From assembly GCF_002873335.1 (NCBI RefSeq), contig NZ_MCUW01000015.1, positions 18,117-82,116 of the forward strand: 64,000 nt of DNA. Reading direction: 5' to 3'. Positions 29,752 through 38,602 of the stretch are shown one piece after another. The position numbers and the translations under genes were made by a program. The first letter of the stretch is position 1. Each line of letters begins with the position of its first letter. Source of the DNA: Vibrio sp. 10N.286.49.B1 (lineage in GTDB: Bacteria; Pseudomonadota; Gammaproteobacteria; Enterobacterales; Vibrionaceae). Below the pieces are notes generated by a model. It was not told the origin of the DNA. It saw only the letters and a program-made list of their open reading frames with translations, and made no database searches.

Positions 29752-29916
29752 TGTTCTCTCAATAAGATATCGGCATTGACGGTCAATGGGACAAAATAAC
29801 AATCACTGAAGCTAGCATAGTATGAAAATGGTCTTAAACGATACAGATTGCCATGGACTTAATGCTTTTCGAGCAACAGCTTGCGAACAAAGCATATCAT
29901 TTTGTTGAGAAATAAT

Positions 29917-29947
29917 AAAAAAGGGCTGTCACGTTGGATAGCCCTTT
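29917..29947 (-). terminator. Terminator after degQ
   Basis: On the minus strand AAAGGGCTATC pairs with GACAGCCCTTT (one mismatch) across CAACGT and is followed by a T-run. degS downstream therefore probably has its own promoter. Confidence 0.8.
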
Positions 29948-29976
29948 CACTAAGAATTTACACAAATCGTGACGAT

Positions 29977-31347
29977 TTAGCGGACCACTAAGTAAATTGT
30001 GCGATCGCCCCGTTGGATATTGAGTGCCAAAACCCCCGGCTTAGCCTCTAGAATCTTACGGAATTCACCCACATTTTTAACCCGTTCACGGTTAACGTCC
30101 ATAATGATATCGCCCTGCTGAAGCTCATATTGTGCAGCAGGTGAGCCCTCAACGACGGATTTCACTTTGACGCCCTCAACATCATCACTTTTTTCTGTAT
30201 TAGAGAATTCAGCACCCGTGAGGCCTTCATGCAGCTTATCGGCTTTGGTGAGACTTTTGGCGCCTTCGGTGAGGGTGGCATCGACTGTCATGGACTTGCC
30301 ATCACGAATGAGACCAAGAGTAATCGTTTTACCCGCTCCGAGTGTCGCGACTTTAGCTCTCAATTCACTAAAGGTCGCGATTTTTTTGCCGTTGACAGAG
30401 ACGATAATATCACCGGCCTTTAGACCGCCTTTTTCTGCGGCGCTATCAGGCATGACTTGGCTAACAAAAGCGCCTTTACTTGAATCATAACCTAGCGCCT
30501 CAGCAAGCTCAGAGGTTACCTCACCGCCTTGAACGCCGAGCATGCCACGTTTTACCTCACCAAATTCGATAATTTGTTTTGTTAGGTTATCCATCATATT
30601 TGATGGGATGGCAAAGCCGATGCCGACATTGCCACCATTGGGACCGAGTATAGCGGTATTAATACCGATCAGCTCACCCTTTAAGTTGACCAGTGCACCG
30701 CCGGAGTTACCGCTATTTATCGCCGCATCAGTTTGTATAAAGTTTTCGAAGTTTTCGAGGTTTAATCCACTGCGACCTAGCGCAGAGACAATACCAGAGG
30801 TAACGGTTTGTCCTAAGCCAAATGGGTTGCCAATTGCGACGGTGAAATCACCTACCCGTAATGAATCTGAGTCAGCAATCTTTATCTCAGTGAGATTTTT
30901 GGCATCATCGAGCTTGAGCAGAGCAACGTCTGACATTTCGTCTCCGCCTACAAGCTCTGCGTCGTATTCTCGGCCATCTTGCAGTTTAACGTGAATTTCT
31001 TCAGCACCATTGATAACGTGGTAGTTGGTGACGATATAACCCTTTTTAGCGTTAATGACGACACCAGAGCCCAGGCCGCGAAATGGGCGCTCTTGAAGCT
31101 GTTCTGTTGGAAAGTCGGGACCAAAGAAGAATTTGAATTGCTCAGGGTACTGCTGCTTGGAGACTTGCGTACCTTCAACGGCGATGCTAACTACGGCAGG
31201 GGTGACCGTTTCTAGCATAGGAGCAAGGCTTGGAAGTTGCTCACCATCAATGGCAAGAGGTAGAGCGGCAGAGACTGGCATGGGGGTGATGATTGAACTC
31301 AGGCTTAACGACAAAACAGTTAAGGCAAGTATCGGTTTTTTCATCAT
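29977..31347 (-). CDS. degQ: Periplasmic serine protease/chaperone DegQ (HtrA family)
   Basis: A 456-residue HtrA protease that degrades or refolds damaged periplasmic proteins. A signal peptide opens the protein (MMKKPILALTVLSLSLSSII, then a cut near PVSAALP). The protease domain has His in VTNYHVI, Asp in MSDVALLKLDD and Ser in NSGNSGGALVN. Two PDZ domains follow, at about residues 255-345 and 360-450. The length is that of DegQ rather than the slightly longer DegP, so I use degQ, but the two are often not distinguished in vibrios. Two adjacent ATG codons (31347 and 31344) are possible starts behind GAGGAG. The order zapG-degQ-degS is shared with E. coli. Confidence 0.94.
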   Translation of the reverse strand: MMKKPILALTVLSLSLSSIITPMPVSAALPLAIDGEQLPSLAPMLETVTPAVVSIAVEGTQVSKQQYPEQFKFFFGPDFPTEQLQERPFRGLGSGVVINAKKGYIVTNYHVINGAEEIHVKLQDGREYDAELVGGDEMSDVALLKLDDAKNLTEIKIADSDSLRVGDFTVAIGNPFGLGQTVTSGIVSALGRSGLNLENFENFIQTDAAINSGNSGGALVNLKGELIGINTAILGPNGGNVGIGFAIPSNMMDNLTKQIIEFGEVKRGMLGVQGGEVTSELAEALGYDSSKGAFVSQVMPDSAAEKGGLKAGDIIVSVNGKKIATFSELRAKVATLGAGKTITLGLIRDGKSMTVDATLTEGAKSLTKADKLHEGLTGAEFSNTEKSDDVEGVKVKSVVEGSPAAQYELQQGDIIMDVNRERVKNVGEFRKILEAKPGVLALNIQRGDRTIYLVVR

Positions 31348-31410
31348 AAAACTCCTCTAGGTTTAGTAAGAGTTATGACTGGTTGATTTGAATAAAGTTC
31401 ACTCAAAATA

Positions 31411-31464
31411 AAAAGCGGCAGAAAATCCCATCCAATAATCATTGAGGTAAATTCAACCGCTTTT
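31411..31464 (-). terminator. Possible terminator of zapG
   Basis: On the minus strand AAAAGCGG and CCGCTTTT can pair across a loop of almost 40 bases and are followed by TATTTT. The loop is long, so this is weak. Confidence 0.35.
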
Positions 31465-31476
31465 ATCCAAGATTGG

Positions 31477-31932
31477 CTACGAGGCTTTAGCTGTGATTGG
31501 CTCAGAGGTCACGAGTTCAGGTGACGCGACGACTTCTTTTGTTTCTTCTCGTAATAAGCCTGTCGCACCATTAGCGTAATCTTTAGGTTGCTCATCAGCA
31601 TTAGAGGTGCTTTCCGATTCGATGTTGTGTTCCGCAATCTTCTTCACAAAAGGGTTATCTTGCTCTGGAAGGTTAGGTAGCAACTCAGCGGAGGTTTTTG
31701 CCATGTGCTGGTAAAGCTTCGTGTAGTCTTTACCGAGCGTGTCGAGCATCTCTGCACTTTGCGCAAAATGATCTGACAACTCTTGACGTTGTTGCTCTAA
31801 AGCGAATTTTGCTGATTCGAGATCTTTTTGAATCGTTTTTTGTTTTTTGTATTGTGGGGTAGTGAGTCGAGAAATCACAATTCCTAAAATGGCACCCACA
31901 AGTAGGCCGACGACGGCGTAAATCCAAGGCAT
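31477..31932 (-). CDS. zapG: Cell division / envelope protein ZapG (YhcB, DUF1043)
   Basis: A 151-residue inner-membrane protein with one N-terminal membrane helix (IYAVVGLLVGAILGIVISRL), then a cytoplasmic coiled coil (about residues 30-85, rich in Lys, Glu and Gln) and an unstructured acidic tail. This is the ZapG/YhcB architecture; E. coli YhcB links envelope growth and division. It is divergent from zapE, from which 143 bases separate it, as in E. coli. Confidence 0.92.
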   Translation of the reverse strand: MPWIYAVVGLLVGAILGIVISRLTTPQYKKQKTIQKDLESAKFALEQQRQELSDHFAQSAEMLDTLGKDYTKLYQHMAKTSAELLPNLPEQDNPFVKKIAEHNIESESTSNADEQPKDYANGATGLLREETKEVVASPELVTSEPITAKAS

Positions 31933-31964
31933 AGCAGTTCCCTTATTATATTGTTTATTAACAT

Positions 31965-31988
31965 GTGCGTTACCTGGTGGTTACACAC
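31965..31988. other. Imperfect inverted repeat between zapG and zapE
   Basis: GTGCGTTACC and GGTTACACAC form an imperfect inverted repeat (8 of 10 pairs) around TGGT, in the middle of the divergent zapG-zapE gap. It could be an operator, but no known motif fits clearly. Confidence 0.3.
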
Positions 31989-32075
31989 GTTGTTTTGTCA
32001 TGGTACTATGAGTGTTCATGCCAATAAAGAAAAATACGCCATTTATGGTTGTTGGATCTGTGCTGCGAGTTATCC

Positions 32076-33179
32076 ATGACACCGATAGAAAAATACAATT
32101 ACGACATTGAAACCAATGGTTTTCAGCGCGATGCGGCCCAGCATCAAGCGGTGGAAGCATTAGATCGTCTTCATCACGAGTTCATTGAGTATTTGAACTT
32201 TGAAGCCCCGCCGCTCACTATGATGCAAAAATTGTTAGGTAAATCGCCAGAGCAAGCTATCGCGCCTCAGGGGTTGTACTTTTGGGGGGGGGTAGGGCGT
32301 GGAAAAACGTATTTAATGGATGCTTTTTTTGACAGTGTACCTTCAGAGAAAAAGATGCGGGTGCATTTTCATCGCTTTATGTATCGTGTTCATGATGAAT
32401 TGAAAAAACTGGGCGATATTGAAAACCCACTCGACAGTGTTGCCAATATCTTTGCGGCTGAAGCAACCATTATTTGTTTCGATGAATTTTATGTTTCTGA
32501 CATCACGGATGCGATGATTTTATCATCGCTAATGCAGGCGCTATTTAGTCGTGGTGTTGTTTTGGTCGCCACCTCGAATATTCCGCCAGAAAATCTATAC
32601 CGTAATGGATTGCAGCGCGCAAGATTTGTTCCGACAATTGCACTCATTCAAAAACACTGTGATGTATTAAATGTAGATAGCGGTATTGATTACCGGTTGC
32701 GCACACTTGAACAAGCAGAGATTTATCATTTCCCTCTCGATACCTCGGCGAATGAAAACCTTCATCGCTACTTTAAGCAGTTAGTGCTGGAAGATAAGAC
32801 ATTAGAATCATCGATAGAGATTAACCATCGTGCTATTCCGGTGGTGGCATCGGCTGATGATGTACTGTTTGCCACGTTTGAACAGCTTTGTCAGACGATG
32901 CGTAGCCAAAATGATTATATTGAGATATCACGCCTCTATCACACGGTACTGTTGGCGGATGTAAAACAGATGGACAACAAAGTGGATGATGCCGCAAGGC
33001 GATTCATCGCACTTGTGGATGAGTTTTATGAGCGTCGTGTAAAGTTGATTATATCGGCTGAGGTTGAGCTGGAGTCGATTTATACGCACGGGCTGTTAGA
33101 ATTTGAATTCAAACGCTGTATTTCGCGACTTACCGAAATGCAAAGCCATGATTATTTGGCTTCTGAACACCTCGCATAG
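32076..33179 (+). CDS. zapE: Cell division ATPase ZapE (AFG1 family)
   Basis: ZapE is an AAA+ ATPase that acts on the FtsZ ring during late division in E. coli. The 367-residue protein has Walker A at residues 71-78 (GGVGRGKT), Walker B with IICFDEFYVSD near residue 135, and the AFG1 C-terminal region (YHTVLLADVKQMDNKVDDAARRFI). The ATG at 32076 gives the standard start MTPIEKY; the frame opens earlier with a TTG at 32049. The Walker A region is encoded by a run of nine G residues (32284-32292), an unusual homopolymer for an essential part of the protein. Confidence 0.94.
   Translation: MTPIEKYNYDIETNGFQRDAAQHQAVEALDRLHHEFIEYLNFEAPPLTMMQKLLGKSPEQAIAPQGLYFWGGVGRGKTYLMDAFFDSVPSEKKMRVHFHRFMYRVHDELKKLGDIENPLDSVANIFAAEATIICFDEFYVSDITDAMILSSLMQALFSRGVVLVATSNIPPENLYRNGLQRARFVPTIALIQKHCDVLNVDSGIDYRLRTLEQAEIYHFPLDTSANENLHRYFKQLVLEDKTLESSIEINHRAIPVVASADDVLFATFEQLCQTMRSQNDYIEISRLYHTVLLADVKQMDNKVDDAARRFIALVDEFYERRVKLIISAEVELESIYTHGLLEFEFKRCISRLTEMQSHDYLASEHLA
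32284..32292 (+). repeat. G9 homopolymer in the zapE P-loop
   Basis: Nine consecutive G residues span the codons of Trp70, Gly71, Gly72 and Val73. Slippage by one base would truncate ZapE. Confidence 0.9.
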
Positions 33180-33231
33180 GATTTTTACTTCATTTGGCTA
33201 AAAAATAGGTGATTTTTTCCTCTAGCTTCTC

Positions 33232-33237
33232 TATAAT
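33232..33237 (+). promoter_or_regulatory. Possible -10 element of the rplM-rpsI promoter
   Basis: TATAAT is followed by a GC-rich discriminator (CCTGCGACC) as in promoters of ribosomal genes; the -35 is poor. It would give a leader of roughly 145 bases before rplM. In E. coli L13 autoregulates this operon through the mRNA; a similar role for this leader is inferred. Confidence 0.5.
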
Positions 33238-33391
33238 CCTGCGACCTACCGTTACTGCGAGCCTCTAACTTCGACGAAAGTCAGGTTATGCCAAGTGTTT
33301 CCAACACTCGAAGGGGTGATGAATGGGACTCTTAGACAGTGGGAACAGTTTGTTCCTTAAGTGTAAATTTTTTTAATAGGTAATTATTAGC

Positions 33392-33820
33392 ATGAAAACT
33401 TTCGTTGCTAAACCAGAAACTGTAAAACGTGACTGGTATGTTGTAGACGCAGAAGGCAAAACTCTTGGCCGTATCGCAAGCGAGATCGCATCTCGTCTTC
33501 GCGGTAAGCATAAAGCTGAATACACTCCTCACGTAGACACTGGTGATTACATCATCGTTGTTAACGCTGAGAAAGTTACTGTAACTGGTAACAAGGCTAA
33601 AGGTAAAGTGTATTACCGTCACACTGAGTTCCCAGGTGGTCTTAAGTCTATCACTTTTGAAAAGTTGATCGACAAGAAGCCAGAAATGGTAATCGAACTA
33701 GCTGTTAAAGGTATGCTACCACGTGGTCCTCTTGGCCGTGCTATGTACCGTAAGCTAAAAGTTTACGCTGGCGCTGAGCACAACCATGTTGCTCAACAAC
33801 CACAAGTACTAGACATCTAA
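33392..33820 (+). CDS. rplM: 50S ribosomal protein L13
   Basis: L13 is an early assembly protein of the large ribosomal subunit. The 142-residue sequence starts [20 protein letters not shown] and includes the signature [22 protein letters not shown], as expected. AGGTAATTATTAGC precedes the start. rpsI follows after 15 bases in one operon with a long leader. Codon use is strongly biased, as expected for a ribosomal protein gene. Confidence 0.99.
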   Translation: MKTFVAKPETVKRDWYVVDAEGKTLGRIASEIASRLRGKHKAEYTPHVDTGDYIIVVNAEKVTVTGNKAKGKVYYRHTEFPGGLKSITFEKLIDKKPEMVIELAVKGMLPRGPLGRAMYRKLKVYAGAEHNHVAQQPQVLDI

Positions 33821-33835
33821 TTGGGGATATCAGAA

Positions 33836-34228
33836 ATGGCAGAGAATCAATACTACGGCACTGGTCGTCGCAAAAGCTCAGCTGCTCGCGTTTTTATTAA
33901 ACCAGGCACTGGCAACATCGTAATCAACAAGCGTGAACTAGAAGTTTACTTCGGTCGCGAAACTTCTTGCATGGTAGTTCGTCAGCCTCTTGAGCTTACT
34001 GAACTAACTGAGAAGCTAGATCTATTCGTTACTGTTAAAGGTGGCGGTATTTCTGGTCAAGCTGGTGCTATCCGTCACGGTATCACTCGCGCGCTTATGG
34101 AATACGACGAAACTCTACGTCCTGCACTACGTTCAGCTGGCTACGTTACTCGTGACGCTCGTTGCGTTGAGCGTAAGAAAGTTGGTCTACGTAAAGCACG
34201 TCGTAAACCACAATTCTCAAAGCGTTAA
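33836..34228 (+). CDS. rpsI: 30S ribosomal protein S9
   Basis: S9 is a small-subunit protein whose C-terminal tail reaches the P-site tRNA. The 130-residue sequence begins [20 protein letters not shown] and ends [11 protein letters not shown], the universal S9 tail with its terminal Arg. The ATG at 33836 is chosen over a frame start at 33821, as the latter would add five non-conserved residues. A strong terminator follows. Confidence 0.99.
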   Translation: MAENQYYGTGRRKSSAARVFIKPGTGNIVINKRELEVYFGRETSCMVVRQPLELTELTEKLDLFVTVKGGGISGQAGAIRHGITRALMEYDETLRPALRSAGYVTRDARCVERKKVGLRKARRKPQFSKR

Positions 34229-34277
34229 TTTTTCGCTTTCAGAAATCTACTTTCCAGTTTTTGCTGGTTTGTGGTCC

Positions 34278-34307
34278 AAAAGCTCAGCCTTATGGCTGGG
34301 CTTTTTT
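34278..34307 (+). terminator. Terminator of rplM-rpsI
   Basis: AAAAGCTCAGCC pairs with GGCTGGGCTTTT across TTAT and is followed by T6 and then GTTTTT. Confidence 0.92.
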
Positions 34308-34685
34308 GTTTTTATCACACCTGATAATCCCTCTAAATTCATCAACTCCCCTGAAGAGACTTCGCTTTTCCTCCCTTTTGTGAACTGGTAAACGATTTCC
34401 TGCTATAGATGTTACGAAAAGGTAGCTTTATCTTGTCAAAAAGTAGGGTTTTCTTTATCATTTGCTATCAAATAAAAACAACTAAAATTCTTATTTTGTT
34501 AGCCATGCTTTATTGGTGATAACTAGTATCAGAATGGACTCAAGTTCGCATAATTTATTTTAAATTTGCACGTTCAACGCAAGGAAGATAACCAAAGGAA
34601 TGGTTCCCCTACGGTTATTTAACATGACAGAGCAGCTTGGATTCGCTGGATATTGGCCCAAAGGAGCATATGGGAGAAATGTTGG
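34308..34685 (+). promoter_or_regulatory. Gap upstream of petABC
   Basis: This AT-rich stretch between the rpsI terminator and petA should contain the petABC promoter. I see no clear -35/-10 pair and no RNA gene. At its end a strong AAAGGAG precedes a 12-codon reading frame (34670-34708) that overlaps the petA start in another frame. Confidence 0.5.
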
Positions 34686-35276
34686 ATGAGCAATGCGCCT
34701 TTAAATAACGGTCGTAGGCGTTTCCTTACTGCTACAACTGCGGTTGTTGGTGGTTTGGGAGCAGCTGCAGTCGCCGTTCCTTTTATTAAATCTTGGAACC
34801 CAAGTGCCAAAGCAAAGGCCGCCGGTGCTCCTGTAGAGGTTGAAGTCAGTAAACTTGAAGAGGGCCAGATGGTTCGCGTCGAGTGGCAAGGCAAACCGGT
34901 ATGGGTTGTTAGGCGAGCACAGTCTGTTTTGGATAATTTGGGGACGTTATCAGATAAATTACGTGACCCACAATCTCAAGAAGAACAGCAACCGGAATAT
35001 GCTCAAAATGGTTATCGCTCGATTAAACCAGAGTATTTTATTGCGGTTGGATTCTGTACCCACCTAGGATGTTCACCTACCTACCTTGCGGACTCTTTTA
35101 GTGAGCAAGTCCAAGGTGTGAAATCAGGCTTCTTCTGTCCTTGTCATGGGTCGAAATTTGACATGGCAGGCCGAGTATTCCAGAACGTGCCGGCACCACT
35201 GAATCTAGTGATTCCTAAGCATATGTATTTGAGTGATACAAAAATTCTGATCGGCGTGGACGAGGGGGATGCATAA
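34686..35276 (+). CDS. petA: Ubiquinol-cytochrome c reductase iron-sulfur (Rieske) subunit
   Basis: The Rieske protein carries the 2Fe-2S cluster of the cytochrome bc1 complex. The 196-residue sequence begins MSNAPLNNGRRRFLTATT: a twin-arginine motif followed by a hydrophobic helix that stays as membrane anchor. The cluster ligands appear in CTHLGC and CPCHGS. The ATG at 34686 has GGGAG nine bases upstream and gives the conserved N-terminus. The stop codon overlaps the petB start (TAATG). Confidence 0.97.
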   Translation: MSNAPLNNGRRRFLTATTAVVGGLGAAAVAVPFIKSWNPSAKAKAAGAPVEVEVSKLEEGQMVRVEWQGKPVWVVRRAQSVLDNLGTLSDKLRDPQSQEEQQPEYAQNGYRSIKPEYFIAVGFCTHLGCSPTYLADSFSEQVQGVKSGFFCPCHGSKFDMAGRVFQNVPAPLNLVIPKHMYLSDTKILIGVDEGDA

Positions 35277-36541
35277 TGCAAGCTGTACTTGACTGGGTAG
35301 AAAAACGACTACCCGCAATGAATGCTTATAAAAAGCATTTATCAGAATATCCAATGCCAAAAAACTTTAACTTTTGGTATTTATTCGGCTCTCTTGCTAT
35401 GTTGGTCCTTGTTAACCAAATCCTAACGGGGATTTGGCTTACCATGAACTACGTACCATCTGGTGAAGGCGCATTTGCTTCTGTGGAATACATCATGCGT
35501 GATGTGGAATACGGCTGGTTGTTGCGTTATATGCACTCAACGGGTGCATCTGCTTTCTTTGTGGTTATTTACCTTCATATGTTCCGCGGCCTGATTTATG
35601 GCTCATACCAAAAACCTCGTGAGTTGCTTTGGGTTTTCGGTATGCTGATTTTCTTAGTGCTAATGGCTGAAGCCTTTATGGGCTACCTTCTTCCTTGGGG
35701 ACAAATGTCTTACTGGGGCGCTCAAGTAATTATTTCACTGTTTGGTGCCATCCCAGTTATCGGTGATGATCTGACGTTGTGGATCCGTGGTGATTACATC
35801 ATCTCGGGCGCGACACTAAACCGATTCTTTGCATTGCACGTTATTGCGTTACCAATTGTGCTACTGCTACTGATTGTCTTGCACGTTTTGGCGCTACATG
35901 AAGTGGGCTCAAATAACCCGGACGGTATTGAAACTAAGCTACCTAAAGGCTCAATGGGCGATGACTACAAAACGCAGTTCAAATTCCATGATTACTACAG
36001 CAAAAAATACGACATCATTGATTCGATACCTTTCCACCCATATGGAACGGTAAAAGATATGGTGGGTATAGCAGGCTTCTTCTTCTTGTTCTGCTACGTG
36101 TTGTTCTTTAACCCAGAAATGGGCGGCTATTTCCTTGAGCCACCAAACTTTGAAGCGGCGAACCCTCTGAAAACACCAGAGCATATTGCCCCAGTTTGGT
36201 ATTTCACGCCGTTCTACGCCATCTTACGTGCGGTTCCTGATAAGCTGCTAGGTGTGGCTGCAATGGGGGCTTCAATTGTGTTCTTATTTCTACTTCCGTG
36301 GTTTGACCGTTGTAAAGTTCGTTCTTACCGTTACAGAAGCAAAATCCATTTGATTAATATCATTCAGTTTACGATCAGCTTTATTGCGTTAGGCATTCTC
36401 GGTGCGCTTCCAGCAACGGCAACGTACACCTTGATGGCTCAAATCTTTAGTTTGGGATATTTCATGTTCTTCATTTTGTTGTATGTCTACAGTAAAAATG
36501 AGAACACCAAGCCACTACCGAAGAGGGTGACATTTAAATGA
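35276..36541 (+). CDS. petB: Cytochrome b subunit of the bc1 complex
   Basis: A 421-residue integral membrane protein with about eight or nine helices that binds two b-type hemes and both quinone sites. Heme-ligand His residues lie in the helices containing MHSTGASAFFVVIYLHMFRG and FFALHVIALPIVLLLLIVLH; the Qo-site motif appears as PVWYFTPFYAILRAVP (the PEW motif is PVW here). The start overlaps the petA stop by one base and the end overlaps petC by four (ATGA). Confidence 0.97.
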   Translation: MQAVLDWVEKRLPAMNAYKKHLSEYPMPKNFNFWYLFGSLAMLVLVNQILTGIWLTMNYVPSGEGAFASVEYIMRDVEYGWLLRYMHSTGASAFFVVIYLHMFRGLIYGSYQKPRELLWVFGMLIFLVLMAEAFMGYLLPWGQMSYWGAQVIISLFGAIPVIGDDLTLWIRGDYIISGATLNRFFALHVIALPIVLLLLIVLHVLALHEVGSNNPDGIETKLPKGSMGDDYKTQFKFHDYYSKKYDIIDSIPFHPYGTVKDMVGIAGFFFLFCYVLFFNPEMGGYFLEPPNFEAANPLKTPEHIAPVWYFTPFYAILRAVPDKLLGVAAMGASIVFLFLLPWFDRCKVRSYRYRSKIHLINIIQFTISFIALGILGALPATATYTLMAQIFSLGYFMFFILLYVYSKNENTKPLPKRVTFK

Positions 36542-37275
36542 AAAAGTGGATTGTAGTACTTTTTGCACTGTTGCCATCCCTCGCGTTTGCGGCTGGTGGA
36601 AATGTGCATCTGGATAAAGCAAATAATGACCTCACCGATCAAGCTTCGCTACAAAATGGTGCGAAGCTGTTCATGAACTATTGTTTTGCTTGTCACTCAA
36701 CGCAGTATCAACGTTATGAGCGTGTAGCGAATGACCTTGGTATTCCGGTTGACCTGGCTAAAGAAAATTTAGTTTTTGACCCGGAAGCAAAGATCGGTGA
36801 CCTAATGGTTAACGCGATGCCGCAAAAACAAGCGGCTAGCTGGTTTGGCGCTCCACCGCCAGACCTAACCTTAGTCGCTCGTGTACGTGGCGCTGATTGG
36901 CTTTATACGTACTTGCGTTCGTTCTATGCTGACCCAAGTCGTCCGTTTGGTGTAAATAACACGACGTTCCCAAATATCGGTATGCCTCATGTGCTCGAAG
37001 AGCTTCAAGGCATCCCAAGCCCAATCTTTGAGACTCATGTGGTTAATGGTCAAGATGTTGAGGTTGTTGTGGGAACTCAAACGGATGGGCGCGGCGAATT
37101 AAGCACTAGCGAATACGATGATGCGGTTCGCGATTTGGTTAACTTCCTTGAGTATTCGGGTGACCCAGTGAAGCTGGAGCGTCATGCAATGGGTTGGTGG
37201 GCAATGGCGTTCCTTGTGCTGTTTACCATCGTCGTTGTTTTGCTTAAGAAAGAGTATTGGCGTGATGTTCACTAA
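36538..37275 (+). CDS. petC: Cytochrome c1 subunit of the bc1 complex
   Basis: A 245-residue membrane-anchored c-type cytochrome. The signal peptide MKKWIVVLFALLPSLAFA is followed by the heme-binding motif CFACH, and the C-terminal helix (WWAMAFLVLFTIVVVLLKK) anchors it in the membrane. It takes electrons from the Rieske centre and passes them to soluble cytochrome c. Four-base overlap with petB. The operon ends in a strong terminator. Confidence 0.97.
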   Translation: MKKWIVVLFALLPSLAFAAGGNVHLDKANNDLTDQASLQNGAKLFMNYCFACHSTQYQRYERVANDLGIPVDLAKENLVFDPEAKIGDLMVNAMPQKQAASWFGAPPPDLTLVARVRGADWLYTYLRSFYADPSRPFGVNNTTFPNIGMPHVLEELQGIPSPIFETHVVNGQDVEVVVGTQTDGRGELSTSEYDDAVRDLVNFLEYSGDPVKLERHAMGWWAMAFLVLFTIVVVLLKKEYWRDVH

Positions 37276-37311
37276 TTGTGATATCATGTCGCGCTGATTC
37301 TAAATTTAGTT

Positions 37312-37342
37312 AACAATGGAGGCTTTGCCTCCATTGTTTTTT
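37312..37342 (+). terminator. Terminator of petABC
   Basis: AACAATGGAGGC pairs perfectly with GCCTCCATTGTT across TTT, followed by T-residues. It lies 37 bases past petC and just before the sspA ribosome binding site. Confidence 0.93.
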
Positions 37343-37363
37343 GTAAGTATTCCGGAGGGCTCC

Positions 37364-37999
37364 ATGGCTGTAGCTGCCAATAAACGTTCTGTGATGACTC
37401 TTTTTTCTAGTGCTACCGATCTATATAGCCACCAGGTTCGTATCGTTCTAGCAGAAAAAGGTGTCAGTGTTGAGGTTGAGTTAGTGGATGAGTCAAACAT
37501 CCCAGCAGAGCTTGCTGAACTAAACCCATATAAAACCGTACCAACTTTGGTTGATCGTGAACTAGCCCTTTACGATTCTAAGATCATTATGGAATACCTA
37601 GATGAGCGTTTCCCTCATCCACCACTTATGCCTGTATACCCGGTAGCTCGCGGTAACAGCCGTTTAATGATTTATCGCATTGAACGTAACTGGTATACGC
37701 TTGCTGAAAAAGTGGTAAGAGGAACTGCTGAAGAATCTGAAGCTGCACGTAATAAACTGCGTAATGACTTACTGACACTCGCGCCAATCTTTGCTGAATA
37801 TGAGTACTTCATGAGTGAAGAGTTCAGCTTGATCGACTGCTACTTAGCTCCGCTATTGTGGCGTCTCCCAGAAATGGGTATCGACCTTGTTGGCCCTGGT
37901 GCGAAAGAAATTAAAATATACATGAACCGAGTATTTGAACGTGATTCATTCCTGGCTTCTTTAACAGAAGCTGAGCGTGAGATGCGTTTAGTTCGCTAA
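37364..37999 (+). CDS. sspA: Stringent starvation protein A
   Basis: SspA is a glutathione-S-transferase-fold protein that binds RNA polymerase and affects stationary-phase and acid-stress genes. The 211-residue sequence begins MAVAANKRSVMTLFSSATD, with the GST thioredoxin domain (LYSHQVRIVLAEKGV) and helical domain. GGAGGG stands directly upstream of the ATG at 37364, while the longer frame from 37316 runs through the petABC terminator and is unlikely. sspB follows after seven bases. The same gene pair follows rplM-rpsI in E. coli; here petABC is between them. Confidence 0.97.
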   Translation: MAVAANKRSVMTLFSSATDLYSHQVRIVLAEKGVSVEVELVDESNIPAELAELNPYKTVPTLVDRELALYDSKIIMEYLDERFPHPPLMPVYPVARGNSRLMIYRIERNWYTLAEKVVRGTAEESEAARNKLRNDLLTLAPIFAEYEYFMSEEFSLIDCYLAPLLWRLPEMGIDLVGPGAKEIKIYMNRVFERDSFLASLTEAEREMRLVR

Positions 38000-38006
38000 G
38001 TTATTC

Positions 38007-38513
38007 ATGGATATTACTAAAATGACGCCTCGCCGTCCTTATATGCTTCGTGCATTTTATGACTGGCTGGCAGAGAACGACCTTACCCCTCATATCGTTG
38101 TTGATGCAATGTTACCTGGGGTGCGTGTACCGCAAGAGTTTATTCAAGATGGACAGATCATCTTGAATATCGCCTCTAGGGCGGTAGGGCAATTAGAGTT
38201 AGGTAATGAAGCCATTACCTTTCACGCTCGATTTGGTGGAAAGCCGCACACGGTCATTGTGCCGCTTTATTCAGTTCAAGCCATCTATGCGCGAGAAAAC
38301 GGCGCAGGTACGATGTTTGAACCTGAAGATGCCTATGCATCGATTGAAGAAGAAGACTTTGCTGAAGAGACACCCGTCTCTGGGCTAACGGTTGCAGAAG
38401 TACCGGTAGCGAAGCTTTCTGAAGAGTCGGTGTTGGAGTCTGAGCCTGATGGCGATGATGAGCCAGAGCCACCACGTACGAAAGGCCGACCAAGCCTTCG
38501 AGTCGTAAAGTAA
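38007..38513 (+). CDS. sspB: ClpXP adaptor SspB
   Basis: SspB hands ssrA-tagged proteins and RseA fragments to ClpXP. The 168-residue protein has the substrate-binding domain (about residues 1-110: PRRPYMLRAFYDWLAEN, LNIASRAVGQL, FHARFGG), a flexible acidic linker and the C-terminal ClpX-docking motif GRPSLRVVK. Together with degS in this window it supports the sigma-E pathway, in which DegS starts and ClpXP-SspB finishes RseA destruction (known for E. coli). A strong hairpin terminator follows. Confidence 0.97.
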   Translation: MDITKMTPRRPYMLRAFYDWLAENDLTPHIVVDAMLPGVRVPQEFIQDGQIILNIASRAVGQLELGNEAITFHARFGGKPHTVIVPLYSVQAIYARENGAGTMFEPEDAYASIEEEDFAEETPVSGLTVAEVPVAKLSEESVLESEPDGDDEPEPPRTKGRPSLRVVK

Positions 38514-38514
38514 T

Positions 38515-38548
38515 AAAAAAAGACTGCCTTTGAGCAGTCTTTTTTTTC
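38515..38548. terminator. Bidirectional terminator between sspB and garK
   Basis: A-run, AGACTGC, loop CTTTGA, GCAGTCT and T8. The flanking A and T runs allow use from both sides. Confidence 0.92.
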
Positions 38549-38602
38549 ATCAGCTTGTCTCGTTCAAAACAATGTGACACAAGCTGCTTTAGTTGTTTAC
38601 GT

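Noticed and set aside
34041..34391. 116-codon frame overlapping rpsI and its terminator
   Set aside because: It overlaps a ribosomal protein gene in another frame and runs through the terminator hairpin.
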